64,000 bases of DNA from Helicobacter felis ATCC 49179 (GTDB lineage Bacteria > Campylobacterota > Campylobacteria > Campylobacterales > Helicobacteraceae), in assembly GCF_000200595.1 (NCBI RefSeq), contig NC_014810.2, positions 1,250,311 to 1,314,310 of the forward strand, written 5' to 3'. Each line of letters opens with the position of its first letter. The stretch's first letter is position 1. A model generated the notes under the pieces. That model was not told where the DNA came from, made no database searches, and was given only the letters and a program-made list of their open reading frames with translations. The position numbers and the translations under genes were made by a program. Shown here in pieces: positions 26,601-34,932 of this stretch.

Positions 26601-28519
26601 ACGATGCATAAGATTTTAAAGTGCTCTAAAAGCAAAGTGCGGGTCTTCTCATAAATCCCTCCCTTTTGTAACACACTCACGGGCAAGATGAGGGCAAATA
26701 CTCCGCCCTCTTTTAAAAAGTGCCATGCCCGTTCGATAAAAAAGCACTCAATGGCGTTGTTGCTCTCATAGCTCTTTTCCTCTACGCTGTGGTGTAGCTC
26801 ATAACTTTTGATCACGCTAGAGTCTAGCGTGCTTAAAAAACCCTTGACCGAGTAGGGCGGGTTGCTTAAGATATAATCAAAGCTTTCCATCTCAAATTCT
26901 TGGCTGTGGGTGTGGTGAATGTGATCTAGAGCGTCTTGGAAGATGATTAAAGAGGGGCTTTTGGGGTTGTGGAAAATACAGGCGAGCTTAGCCACTTTGG
27001 AGAGGTCTTTGTTTTTTTCAATGCCATATACTTTAGCGTCCTTGTGGCGCGCCATAAACTCGGTTAAAAAATGCCCCGCTCCACAGGCAAAGTCTAAAAC
27101 TTTGGGGTTGCTTGTTAGGGGGGGCAAGGAGTGGATGATGAAGTTGGTGATAGGGGTGGGGGTGAAAAAACGCCCTTCGGTTTGGTGGATGTGGCGGTTT
27201 AAAAAGCCCTCAAAGAGGTCGCCTAAAAATTGGTTGTTCTCGCTTTTACAGATGTAGAATTTTTTAATCAAGTCCGCCACTTGCACCAAGATTTTAAAAT
27301 TGAGCTGAAACTCCTCCTCATTCTCAATCTCAATGAAGTTAAATTTTTTGATGTTGAAGTATTTTTGTTGGTCAAAGAGGGCATCGAGGTCTTTTTTAAA
27401 CTTGCCCTTGTAACGCTTGGCGGTGTCAAAAAGTTTAGCGATTTCCTCTTTTTTGACATTCACCACCTTTTTTTTAAACAGCTCTTCAACCCCCTTTGCA
27501 TAGAGGTCTAAAAGGCGATCGCAGTATTTTAAGGGGCTATCAGCGGCTGGACCCTTGTAGTAAAAGTCAAGGCTTTGCTCTTCTTCATCTTTGCCCTCGT
27601 TTTGGAGCTCATCCATGACCTTGCACAAGAACAAATCCACCAAAATATAAAAGCTGTTTTCGTAGTTGCCAATGGAGTGGTGGCGTAAAATCGTGGCGAA
27701 TTTGTGGTAAATCGTGCTGATTTTCTCATAGGGCACGACTTCTAAATCGCTTAGAGTGTAGCGTTTCTGTCCGATGTGGTAGGGCTCAATGTTCTTGCCA
27801 AACAAGCCTAGGTCCATGCTTTCGCATTGGTAGGTTTCGCTCCACACGCGGTAATAATCCTCAACATTGCTATTATTTTCATTGCCAAACCCGCGCTTTT
27901 GCTCTTGAGGTTTTCTTTTGGCATTGATGAGTCTTAAATAGTCCTCATTGTCTTTGGTGTAAATGATATGCTTTTCTGTGAGCAGTGTAGGGGCTTCAAA
28001 ACCAAAGGCTAATATACATAAATAGGGGACTTTATGCACGGCGTAGTAGCTGAAAAGTTGCCCCCCGTTTTTTAGCATGTTCTCCCACTCTTTGTTAAAC
28101 TCCTCCCCATAGGTTTTATTTTCAATGAGCACGAGGGGTTTAAATTCTTGATCGAGCACTAAAATATCCCCATAGGCCTTTTGCCCATGCCCGACCTTAA
28201 AAGTGGGCTCTAAAATGATGTGCTTAGGGGCGTAGCCTTTTTCTAGGAGTTTATGCACCGCCACTAAGCAGACAAAGTTTTCATTGGAGCTAAAATTGGT
28301 TGTGGTGTTTCTGTGGATGATAAAGCCCGTGCTGGGATTGGTCTTGCTAGGATAATCGCCCTCTTTGAAGTTTGGGTCTTGTGGGCTATAGTCAATGGTC
28401 TGGGCTTTGAAATCCACCATAATTTTGGCCCCGTTTGCATAGGCGTGGGTGTAGGTCTCTTCCTCTTGGGTGAAGTTGAGGACTTGTAGAACTTCTTTTA
28501 GGTTGTCTTTGGTAATCAC
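23636..28519 (-). CDS. Nuclease-methyltransferase-specificity fusion (type IIG-like) with three TRDs
   Basis: 1627 aa from GTG 28519 (AAAGG upstream). Residues about 1-200: PD-(D/E)xK-type nuclease like the HsdR N-terminus (GDILVLDQ ... LIENKTYG near 118-136). About 430-720: HsdM-like adenine methyltransferase with VLDFACGAGHFLTEF near 475 and NPPYSVKGF near 556. Then three HsdS-type target domains, each followed by a helical spacer: about 957 (FLMGGTPSRKNPQYW), about 1188 (LGDICDFRRGPFGG) and about 1436 (LIGGTPSRKKPEYF). One S region normally has two. Residues 1380-1386 (RERERER) are encoded by an (AG)10 repeat; one unit more or less stops translation within seven codons, leaving two TRDs. 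It would restrict and m6A-methylate DNA in one polypeptide. Confidence 0.85.
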   Translation of the reverse strand: MITKDNLKEVLQVLNFTQEEETYTHAYANGAKIMVDFKAQTIDYSPQDPNFKEGDYPSKTNPSTGFIIHRNTTTNFSSNENFVCLVAVHKLLEKGYAPKHIILEPTFKVGHGQKAYGDILVLDQEFKPLVLIENKTYGEEFNKEWENMLKNGGQLFSYYAVHKVPYLCILAFGFEAPTLLTEKHIIYTKDNEDYLRLINAKRKPQEQKRGFGNENNSNVEDYYRVWSETYQCESMDLGLFGKNIEPYHIGQKRYTLSDLEVVPYEKISTIYHKFATILRHHSIGNYENSFYILVDLFLCKVMDELQNEGKDEEEQSLDFYYKGPAADSPLKYCDRLLDLYAKGVEELFKKKVVNVKKEEIAKLFDTAKRYKGKFKKDLDALFDQQKYFNIKKFNFIEIENEEEFQLNFKILVQVADLIKKFYICKSENNQFLGDLFEGFLNRHIHQTEGRFFTPTPITNFIIHSLPPLTSNPKVLDFACGAGHFLTEFMARHKDAKVYGIEKNKDLSKVAKLACIFHNPKSPSLIIFQDALDHIHHTHSQEFEMESFDYILSNPPYSVKGFLSTLDSSVIKSYELHHSVEEKSYESNNAIECFFIERAWHFLKEGGVFALILPVSVLQKGGIYEKTRTLLLEHFKILCIVELNSRTFGSTGTQTIILCAQKLKKYSADLIEALQEVGFENADLKKDFAQNALLNAYCAFRGYPQEDFKVFLKEQSLSLALEKSFKEYFDDFNAKEPKVFKKAIPTKSQQNAWFEASSPQDKRAYKAELERYLKSETYQESLKAWQREQVLAQIHALELEKMLLFASVQEEEVLILKSPPEKKGNASNKAKIVEFLGYDWSKRKGDEGIKYTSTQTEDPDNQALSNIQSAKHIQTPLYNPSNPDDPSKLAYALKSFMGSILANTPRPNLLRYTDQDPNGYQLFSTPLSGLIDFSKSVLDKAISLNPQKARQQITSTYPIVKLETCGKFLMGGTPSRKNPQYWNGTIKWLTIGDYAEYQSITDTKERITEAGLQASNVKLVPKGAVVVSIYATIGRVGILEGEMTTNQAIVSIIPNQDFRARYLMYVIGYYKFQLLDEVITTSQKNINLGILQNMRIPKPPLQVQEQIITECAKVEKRTQELQEGIQSYQNLILAVLGVCGVAKDPKTPPIEQILKTLATLKLELEPTDPKLEALKNLVQDLPNPPADGWEMAKLGDICDFRRGPFGGSLKKEIFVKNGYKVYEQQHAIKNDFEIGNYFITQEKFDSMKSFEVIPNDLIVSCSGTIGKIAIVPSNAKQGIINQALLRLRLKNGRTNSKTLKIILDNLNNPFNERAHGVALKNVANIEVLKQIQIPLPPLEAQEQIMSVLTQIEQEIARLDDEIASLEGKEQEILKEFLRLSRERERERSQKPKVILEKLERAKALKESYLALLTHALEKAGLKPTLATLLDNLPTPPASGWDLVKLGAVCQILIGGTPSRKKPEYFKGTHLWVSIAEMDGQVITNTKEKITDEAIKVSNVKLIPKGTTLLSFKLSIGKVALAGKDLYTNEAIAGLIPKDNQVLDRFLFALFKGGAINLDLKGNNAFGKSLNSQTLNDEVKIPLPPLQEQEQIVDVIAKIEQERTALENAMKSLKGQQEATLKKYLNPDM
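24363..24382 (-). repeat. (AG)10 dinucleotide repeat between TRD2 and TRD3
   Basis: Ten AG units on the coding strand followed by A, encoding alternating Arg and Glu. With 9 units the frame reads I-A-K-T then TAA; with 11 units D-R-K-N-L-K then TAA. As read (10) the frame is open through TRD3. Confidence 0.9.
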
Positions 28520-28541
28520 GGCGTGCCTTTAGAAAAGGGGC

Positions 28542-28547
28542 ATTGTA
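28542..28547 (-). promoter_or_regulatory. -10 element of the RM fusion gene
   Basis: TACAAT on the minus strand followed by GCCCC; predicted start about 16 nt upstream of GTG 28519. The -35 region is poor. Confidence 0.45.
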
Positions 28548-28595
28548 ACTTAAAAGTTCTAAAAAGGCTCAAACTTACATGTGCGCAATCCATGC

Positions 28596-28601
28596 TAGAA
28601 T
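28596..28601 (+). promoter_or_regulatory. Extended -10 element of the DUF1104-like gene
   Basis: TGC TAGAAT, 30 nt before ATG 28632; an AAAGGGA ribosome site lies between. No clear -35. Confidence 0.5.
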
Positions 28602-28631
28602 GCTTTAGCAATACCATATAAAGGGACAAAC

Positions 28632-29027
28632 ATGTATAAACGCGCTTTAGTATTGGCTTCTTTGGCTGTGGGGCTGGCTTGGGGGCAGGATTTTGCTAAG
28701 TTGAGCGATGAGGAGTTGCTTAAAATCGCGGGCACTCTGCCGGCTAGTCAGGCCTTGAATTATCGCATGGAAGTGGTGAAACGCTTGAGATCACTTGATG
28801 AGGAGCACCAAAAGGAGTTTAAAAAGGCTTTTGGCCAGAGCGCGCGGGCGAATTTGAGCAAAATGAGCTGGAAAGAGTTTTCGCACATGCGCGAGCAGGT
28901 GCGCAAGCACTTAGCTAAGGCGAAAAAGAAATATAGCCCCAAAGAGCTTGAGGCGATGGGTTTGAATATTGACATCTGCACGGGCAAAGAACGCCGTGTT
29001 TGGTGCGCCCCTAAGAGTTCTCATTAG
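28632..29027 (+). CDS. Small secreted DUF1104-like protein
   Basis: 131 aa. Cleavable signal peptide (MYKRALVLASLAVGLAWG, cut likely before QDF). The mature part is helical and charged with the pattern KLSDEELLKIAGTLP ... KMSWKEFSHMREQVRKHLAK, resembling the Helicobacter DUF1104 family of small periplasmic proteins (recognition from memory). The C-terminal tail has two cysteines (DICTGKERRVWC) that could form a disulfide. Function unknown. It converges on the DUF262/DUF1524 gene with a few bases of overlap at the stop codons. Confidence 0.75.
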   Translation: MYKRALVLASLAVGLAWGQDFAKLSDEELLKIAGTLPASQALNYRMEVVKRLRSLDEEHQKEFKKAFGQSARANLSKMSWKEFSHMREQVRKHLAKAKKKYSPKELEAMGLNIDICTGKERRVWCAPKSSH

Positions 29028-29920
29028 ATCGCATACTGCTTAAAGAAAGTGTGTAAGCGCGTGTAAATCTCCTCGTTGCGCGCTTCGATATCCTGTTGCA
29101 ACCAATCGTCTTGAGGGAGCTTGGCTAAGGCTTGGGCTTCTAGGAAATTAGACTTAGCGTATTGGACTTTCTTATCATCAAAATACCCATTGCTGGCTTT
29201 GATATTGAGGGGTTTTTCTAGCAACATCTTATTGCCAAGGGACTCAAGGAAGGGTTTAGCCTTAGTCTTATCCCAGCCGGTGTAATTCCTGCGCCACTGC
29301 GTGGTTTGGGGGAAGATGTGCTCGATCTGTGCCCGATCACATATTCCCACCGCCTCTTTGGGATATTTTAAATACATGTTGAGAGCCAACAAGACCTTAG
29401 TAAGCTTCTTGCTAGATTTGCTAGAGGTGTTAAAAAGGTTGCGGAAATTGCGTTCATTTTTTCTAGCGGATAGAATTTTGCCCTCTAAAATGTCTTTGCT
29501 TTCGGCGTGAAAATCCATAGTGCCGGTTTTGTATAAAGAGGTGTAGGCGTTGTAAATCACATTTTTAAAGCTGATGGTTTTTTTACTAATGCTGTAGAGT
29601 AAGAGATGTGCGCACAAACGCATCAAAAACTCTTCGTGATTCTTAAAATAATCCTTGCCCTTTTCTAGGCAATACATGTAATATGCAGAATCTAAACACT
29701 TCCAATACTCGCTTTCAGTGAGGTCCAAAATATTATAAAATTGAAGCGATTTGAGGCTGTATTTGGAACAAACCTCCTCCTCATGCCAAAATCGACCAAG
29801 TGTTTCAATGTTTTGCATGATAGAGCCATCTTGCAACATCTGTTTATGTTTGTTTAAAAAGAAAGTTCTTAGGCCAATCTCACGACTCTTGTCCCCTTTT
29901 TGCGCGCGCACCACATGCAT
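29024..29920 (-). pseudogene. DUF1524 (HNH) half of a frameshifted GmrSD-like gene
   Basis: 298 aa from ATG 29920, but homologous sequence continues upstream in this frame without a start (GGLEFLFRQY just before the Met), reaching the end of the DUF262 frame. The C-terminal HNH pattern is visible: IEHIFPQTTQW with the catalytic His, then LGNKMLLEKPLNIKASN and a late K. In GmrS-GmrD type IV enzymes this domain cleaves modified DNA. It is probably the second half of a single gene split by loss of one base near 29945; a translated stand-alone HNH half cannot be excluded. Confidence 0.75.
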
Positions 29921-29940
29921 GTATTGCCTAAAGAGAAATT

Positions 29941-30759
29941 CTAGGCCACCTGTTCTAGCTCTTTCCAGCGTTGGATAAAAGCTTCTCTCTCCTGCCCTTT
30001 CCTATAAGTAAAAATCACACTTTTAAAAATGTCGGTATCGTTTAAAGGAAGTCCACGGGCATTTAAGGTGTGAAAAATGCGCAGAGCAAACTCTAAACTC
30101 ATTTCTCCATCTGGTCCCTCGCACCCAATGGGGAGCACAATACAAGCGCGCAACACGCATACACAGAACGCATGGAAACTATTAGGGTATTTTTTAGCAA
30201 ACTCATCTAGTTGCTGACAAAAATAGCGGTAATTTTTCTCGTAATTGGAAGCATTTTTATCATCTATCAACTCTTCTGTAGGCAACCCCTCTTTTAAGAT
30301 ACGCTCCAAGATCGCGCGCTCTTCATCAGCAACCGCCTCACTGCGCAAATGAGGGGCGTTGTAGTCGGGCTCTTTGGTGATGTGATCGACACGCCACAAA
30401 CAGGATTGTATGCTATCTATCACTCCCTTTATATTGGTGTTATTCTCATTGACGAGCTTGGCATGCATGGCTCTAAGCAGGAGAACGAAAGTTGTGGTGT
30501 GCTGTTGCCCATCAACGATGTATTGCTCCTTAGCCCCCTGAAAGGAGTACATGACAATTGAGCCTAAAAAATAGGGGTCATCTTCTAGTTGGGCACTATC
30601 GCCCCCCCCCTCCCCTTCAAAGAACGCTACAATGTCCTCCCAAAGCTGTGTGCACTGATCTTCACCCCAAGCATAATGTCTTTGAAAAACGGGAATGACA
30701 AATCTGTTTTGAGACAGATATTCTAAAATACTCTTTTTCTCCGTTTTCATCATCACCAT
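29941..30759 (-). pseudogene. DUF262 (nucleotide-binding) half of a frameshifted GmrSD-like gene
   Basis: 272 aa. DUF262 motifs: FVIPVFQRHYAW near residue 20, the NTPase signature IVDGQQH (usual form DGQQR) near residue 83, and FHTLNARGLPLNDTDIFK near 235. This domain binds and hydrolyses nucleotides and controls the HNH nuclease (family knowledge). It ends KELEQVA-stop, and the expected continuation lies in the next frame, 29024-29940. A G9 tract on its coding strand lies at codons about 50-53. The gene sits beside other DNA-defence genes. Start ATG 30759 has AGAGGTG upstream. Confidence 0.75.
30602..30610 (-). repeat. G9 tract in the DUF262 coding strand
   Basis: Nine consecutive C on the plus strand, encoding Gly-Gly-Gly in EGEGGGDSA. 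The frame is open as read; any slip would truncate the protein near residue 55. Confidence 0.75.
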
Positions 30760-30807
30760 AAAACACCTCTATGAAAAAGTTGAAGCTAGAAGCTTAGCAT
30801 AAAAATT

Positions 30808-31944
30808 TTAGGATAAATACACGCGCGGGAGGCGTTTGGTGAGCATGGTGATGGCCTCATAATTGATAATGCCTAAGATTTTAGCAATATCCCCCGCTCC
30901 CATAGCTCCACTTTGAGGATCGCCCAAGAGAATCACCTCATCGCCCTCTTGCGCCTTTATATCGCCCACATCAATAAAGCACTGATCCATGCACACTCCC
31001 CCGATCACAGGCACTTTTTGCCCATGCAAGAGCCCCCAAGCCTTGTTGCCCAAGATTTTAGAAAAGCCATCCCCATAGCCTAAGGGCAAGACTCCCACTC
31101 TGGTAGTTTGTGTGCAATAGTAATCTTCCCCATAGCCTACCAATCTCCCGGCTGGGATGTCTTTTAGACTCACAATTTGGGCTTTAAGGGTGAGCACATG
31201 GCGCAGAGCAAAACCCTTTTTTTCTAGGGCATCTTGGGTGTAAATGGAAGGGTGTAAGCCATAAAGGGCTAGTCCGATACGCGCCATATTCATGCCAAAA
31301 GAGGGCATGCTCAGTGCGCACGCGCTATTGGCCATGTGTTGGTATTTAAACTCCAAGCCCATGCGCCTTAGTTGCTCTAAAAACTCTATAAAGCGCGTGG
31401 CTTGTTCTTGGGCGTAATTCTTATAAAGCGCGTCTGCGTTGCTGTGGTGGGTGAAAATTCCCTCTAGTTCTAGGCCTTTGAGCTGAGCGATTTTAGCGAT
31501 TGCGATCGCACTCTGTTGCGTAGGGAAAAAGCCCAAGCGACTCATGCCTGTGTCCACTTTAATATGCACCTTGAGTTTGCGCCCTAGCTTAAGCGCGGCA
31601 TCAGAGAAATAACGCGCCTGCTTTTCACAAAAGAGGGTTTGGGTAATGTTGGCTTGTATGAGCTCTTGGGCCATGTGATTGGGAGTGAAACCTAAAATTA
31701 AAATAGGCACTTGGGCAAAACGTGCGCGCAATTCTAGGGCTTCATCATAAGTTGCTACCCCCAAATACCCCGCCCCCTGCTCTAAGAAAACAGCACTAGC
31801 CTCCAGCGCGCCACACCCATAGGCATTTGCTTTGACCACTGCCATAACGCTCATCTTAGTCCCCAACAAGGCGTGCATGACTTGGAAATTATGCGCTAGG
31901 GCGTGGGTGTCAATCTCTACATAGCTAGCGCGTGTGGGTCGCAT
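30808..31944 (-). CDS. alr: Alanine racemase
   Basis: 378 aa, PLP-dependent L-/D-alanine interconversion for peptidoglycan and, in this operon, for D-alanine breakdown. The PLP lysine is Lys38 in AVVKANAYGCG. The second catalytic tyrosine region is GYGEDYYCTQTTR, and the substrate-site motif is GVCMDQCFIDV. Start ATG 31944 has AGGAAG upstream and overlaps the transporter gene by 20 bp; an upstream TTG is rejected. Same order as alr-dagA-dadA-ridA of H. pylori, transcribed from ridA. Confidence 0.95.
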   Translation of the reverse strand: MRPTRASYVEIDTHALAHNFQVMHALLGTKMSVMAVVKANAYGCGALEASAVFLEQGAGYLGVATYDEALELRARFAQVPILILGFTPNHMAQELIQANITQTLFCEKQARYFSDAALKLGRKLKVHIKVDTGMSRLGFFPTQQSAIAIAKIAQLKGLELEGIFTHHSNADALYKNYAQEQATRFIEFLEQLRRMGLEFKYQHMANSACALSMPSFGMNMARIGLALYGLHPSIYTQDALEKKGFALRHVLTLKAQIVSLKDIPAGRLVGYGEDYYCTQTTRVGVLPLGYGDGFSKILGNKAWGLLHGQKVPVIGGVCMDQCFIDVGDIKAQEGDEVILLGDPQSGAMGAGDIAKILGIINYEAITMLTKRLPRVYLS

Positions 31945-33277
31945 AAGCTTCCTGTGGTGTCGCAAAATAAGATTTAGTTTCAGCTAGCACGACTTTATGG
32001 AGCAAGAGTAGGGCGATGAGATTGGGGATGGCCATCAGCGCGTTAGCGATGTCAGAAAAATTCCATACAAATTCTAATTTGGTGAGCGCGCCCACAAAGA
32101 TACCCACCAAATAAAGCAGGCGGTAAGCGATGATGTATTTCACCCCAAAGGTAAATTCTACGCTTCTCTCCCCATAATAAGCCCACCCGACTATTGTAGA
32201 GTAGGCAAAGAAAATAATAGAGGCAAAGACAATCCAGCCCCCATTAGGATAAAAGTAGCGCACACTCTCATAGGTGAGCAAATTAGCGTCATGGAGTTGG
32301 TGGTAAACTGGGGTCATGAGCACTAATAGAGCGGTGGAGGTGCAGACGACCATCGTGATGATGAGAGGTTGTAACATGGTGATTAAGGCCTGTTTAACCG
32401 GGTGCGCGCTCTTAGAGGCGGCCGCTACAATGGCCGCACTCCCCATACCCGCCTCATTAGAAAAAAGTCCCTTAGACACGCCAATTTGCACAATGGTGAG
32501 CAAACTTACCCCCCCAGCTATGCCTCCTAAGGCAGGTTGGGGGTGGAAAGCTTGGGCCACAATCAACTTTAAAGCGTCCCAAGCCGCGCTAGGGTGGGTG
32601 AGCACGATGTAAAGGGTGGTGAGCACATATAGCAACACCATGAAGGGGGCAAAATAATCGCTAAATTTGCTGATGGATTTGATTCCCCCCATCAAAATAA
32701 ACCCCGTGATCGCTGTGATCAGTAAACCCGAGAGCCAAGTAGGCATAGAAGCGCGGTGTAATAAAATAGAAGAAACCGCGTTAGCTTGAGTCATGCTCCC
32801 AATCCCAAAGGAGGCGATCAAAGTAAAGAGCGCGAACACAAAGGCGAGTTTGGGCATGTTGAGGCCGTTTTTGATGTAATACATTGGACCACCCTTGTAG
32901 CCAAACTTGCCCACCTCGCGGTATTTGAGCGAGAGCACCCCCTCAGCGTATTTAGTTGCCATCCCCACAATGCCAGTAACCCACATCCAAAAAATGCTCC
33001 CAGCACCCCCCATCACAATCGCCACAGACACCCCGATAATACTCCCAATCCCCACGGTTGCGCCAATGGAGAGCATTAAAGAAGAAAATTGAGAAATGTC
33101 GCCTTTGGAATGTTTATCGCGCGTGCAAAGCACTTTAAAAGCATGCGCAGCCTTGCTAAATTGAATCCCCCGGAGTAAGAAAGTGTAAAATAATCCTGTG
33201 CCCACTAATAAAATGAGCAGGGGCAAACCCCATATCCATTCTTTGGCAATTTCTAAAGCAGAATTGAGGGCATTCAT
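31925..33277 (-). CDS. dagA: Sodium/alanine symporter (AGCS family)
   Basis: 450 aa integral membrane protein with about 11 hydrophobic segments. AGCS signatures are visible: GGAGSIFWMWVTGIVGMATKYAE and GLFSNEAGMGSAAIVAA. Imports alanine (D- or L-) or glycine with Na+. It starts at ATG 33277, overlapping the dadA stop by 4 bp, and its end overlaps alr. Together with DadA and Alr it forms an alanine uptake and catabolism unit. Confidence 0.93.
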   Translation of the reverse strand: MNALNSALEIAKEWIWGLPLLILLVGTGLFYTFLLRGIQFSKAAHAFKVLCTRDKHSKGDISQFSSLMLSIGATVGIGSIIGVSVAIVMGGAGSIFWMWVTGIVGMATKYAEGVLSLKYREVGKFGYKGGPMYYIKNGLNMPKLAFVFALFTLIASFGIGSMTQANAVSSILLHRASMPTWLSGLLITAITGFILMGGIKSISKFSDYFAPFMVLLYVLTTLYIVLTHPSAAWDALKLIVAQAFHPQPALGGIAGGVSLLTIVQIGVSKGLFSNEAGMGSAAIVAAASKSAHPVKQALITMLQPLIITMVVCTSTALLVLMTPVYHQLHDANLLTYESVRYFYPNGGWIVFASIIFFAYSTIVGWAYYGERSVEFTFGVKYIIAYRLLYLVGIFVGALTKLEFVWNFSDIANALMAIPNLIALLLLHKVVLAETKSYFATPQEAYATHTR

Positions 33278-34515
33278 TCTCTGAAAAAGGCAGAAAAGAG
33301 CATGATATCCGCACTCTTTTCATTGCACCCACAGGCAATAAGTTCTGCGATGATCTTACCTACCGCTGGGCCAAAGGTGATTCCTAGCCAGCCTAAACCT
33401 GTGGCGTGCACTAAGTTGCTATAGCGCGCATCATAGCCCAAGTAGGGAATGTCATTAGGAGTAAGAGGTCTAAACCCGCTCCACTCTTTGACCTCTTGCA
33501 TTTCAAAGGGGCGTGTAAAAGTGGTGAAATTTTTCTTGATATTGTCAATCTGAGCGCGCACAACGCCCGGATCTGTGGTGTTGAGCTCGAGCTTAGAAGT
33601 GATGCGCACGGTGTCTCTGCGAGGAGTCATGGCTAAAAAGATGTCTGCAAATAGAGAAGAGGTTTTAGGCTTAAGTTCTTCGGGCATTTTAAAGGTGATG
33701 CTATAGCCCTTAGCTCCCATCATCAAAAAGTTATTATGGGTCTTTTTGAGCAGGTAGGGATTAGCCCCTGTGGCTAAAACGATGGTATCAGCACTAAACT
33801 TATTATGATTAGTGATCACGCCGCTAATTTTTTGCCCGCTAAATTCAAAATCGCGCACTTCTTCGTTGTAATAAAATTCCACCCCTGCGTTTTTGAGGTA
33901 AGCTTGCAAGCTCTCCATCACTTCTTTAGCATCCACATGGGCGTTTTCTTTGAGCAACACGCTCCCGCAAATATTCTCTTCTTTAGCAATGGGCATGTAT
34001 TCTAGCGTGGCGCGAGGATCAAAGATTTCATAAGTGCTCGGGTCGTAATGCGCGCAAGATTTGATCTTTTTCTCGAAATTTTCCTGCAGGGTGTAGATCA
34101 TCAATAGCCCATCTTCTTTAAACCAAAAATCCATGCCCTCATCTAGCATTTGGTGGTAGACTTCCAAACTCATCCACCCATAGCGTTCAAACAAAGCCAA
34201 AGTGCGTTTTAAAGACTTCGCATTGGCACTTCTGACAAATTTCCACAGCCATTTATAGAGTTGAGGATTGAGCCCCCAATGGATATTCAAAGGGGCTTGT
34301 CCTTTGAGCATGAGTTTGAGCGTGTCGCACACCACGCCCGGACTAGAAAGAGGGGCTTTTTTGAAAGCGGATACTAAACCCGCATTCCCAAAAGAAGTTC
34401 CATGACTGCCGTCATTTTGCTCAATGAGTGTTACCTGTCGTCCCGCCCTATGCAAGGCATAGGCACAGCTCAAACCTACAATCCCTCCGCCAATAATGAC
34501 AATGTCTTTTTGCAT
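33274..34515 (-). CDS. dadA: D-amino acid dehydrogenase (DadA)
   Basis: 413 aa FAD-dependent oxidoreductase oxidising D-alanine to pyruvate and ammonia, feeding electrons to the quinone pool at the inner membrane. The N-terminal dinucleotide site is IIGGGIVGLSCAYAL, followed by TLIEQNDG. The C-terminal FAD contact region is HATGLGWLGITFGPAVG. Typical family length. ATG 34515 follows AGGGGG by 5 nt; 8 nt after ridA. Coupled to dagA by ATGA overlap. Confidence 0.92.
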   Translation of the reverse strand: MQKDIVIIGGGIVGLSCAYALHRAGRQVTLIEQNDGSHGTSFGNAGLVSAFKKAPLSSPGVVCDTLKLMLKGQAPLNIHWGLNPQLYKWLWKFVRSANAKSLKRTLALFERYGWMSLEVYHQMLDEGMDFWFKEDGLLMIYTLQENFEKKIKSCAHYDPSTYEIFDPRATLEYMPIAKEENICGSVLLKENAHVDAKEVMESLQAYLKNAGVEFYYNEEVRDFEFSGQKISGVITNHNKFSADTIVLATGANPYLLKKTHNNFLMMGAKGYSITFKMPEELKPKTSSLFADIFLAMTPRRDTVRITSKLELNTTDPGVVRAQIDNIKKNFTTFTRPFEMQEVKEWSGFRPLTPNDIPYLGYDARYSNLVHATGLGWLGITFGPAVGKIIAELIACGCNEKSADIMLFSAFFRE

Positions 34516-34523
34516 GAATCCCC

Positions 34524-34904
34524 CTATGCTTTGGCGATCGCTTCAATCTCTACTAATCCATCTTTAGGAAGCTTGGCTACCTGAAAAGTCGCGCGCGCGG
34601 GGTAGGGCTCGCTAAAATAGCTCCCGTAAATTTCATTCACCACCGCGAAATCTTCTAAGTCTTTAAGCAAGATAGTCGTTTTAACCACCGCACTAAAACC
34701 TAAGCCCGCTTCTTGGAGAATGGCGCGCATGTTTTCCATCGCTTGCTTGGTCTGCTCCTTGATTCCTCCAGCAAATTCTCCACTTTTAGGATCGATACCC
34801 AGTTGCCCAGAAACAAAAACAAACCCCCCGCTTTTAATGGCTTGGGAATAGGGGCCGATGGCTTTTGGGGCGTGTTCTGTATTGACTTGTTGTTTTGATG
34901 GCAT
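34524..34904 (-). CDS. ridA: RidA family reactive imine deaminase
   Basis: 126 aa YjgF/YER057c/UK114 protein. Hydrolyses reactive enamines/imines to ketoacids. Signatures: [20 protein letters not shown] near residue 16 and the active-site arginine in YPARATFQV near 103, then IEAIA. It is the first gene of the D-alanine operon, which fits detoxification of iminopyruvate made by DadA. AAAAGGAG precedes ATG 34904. No convincing promoter in the 28-nt gap; the promoter may lie inside the SPOR gene. Confidence 0.93.
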   Translation of the reverse strand: MPSKQQVNTEHAPKAIGPYSQAIKSGGFVFVSGQLGIDPKSGEFAGGIKEQTKQAMENMRAILQEAGLGFSAVVKTTILLKDLEDFAVVNEIYGSYFSEPYPARATFQVAKLPKDGLVEIEAIAKA

Positions 34905-34932
34905 AATGACTCCTTTTTATGTTGTTCTAATC

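Noticed and set aside
31945-31965. TTG at 31965 as the alr start
   Set aside because: No ribosome site; ATG 31944 has AGGAAG and matches family N-termini.
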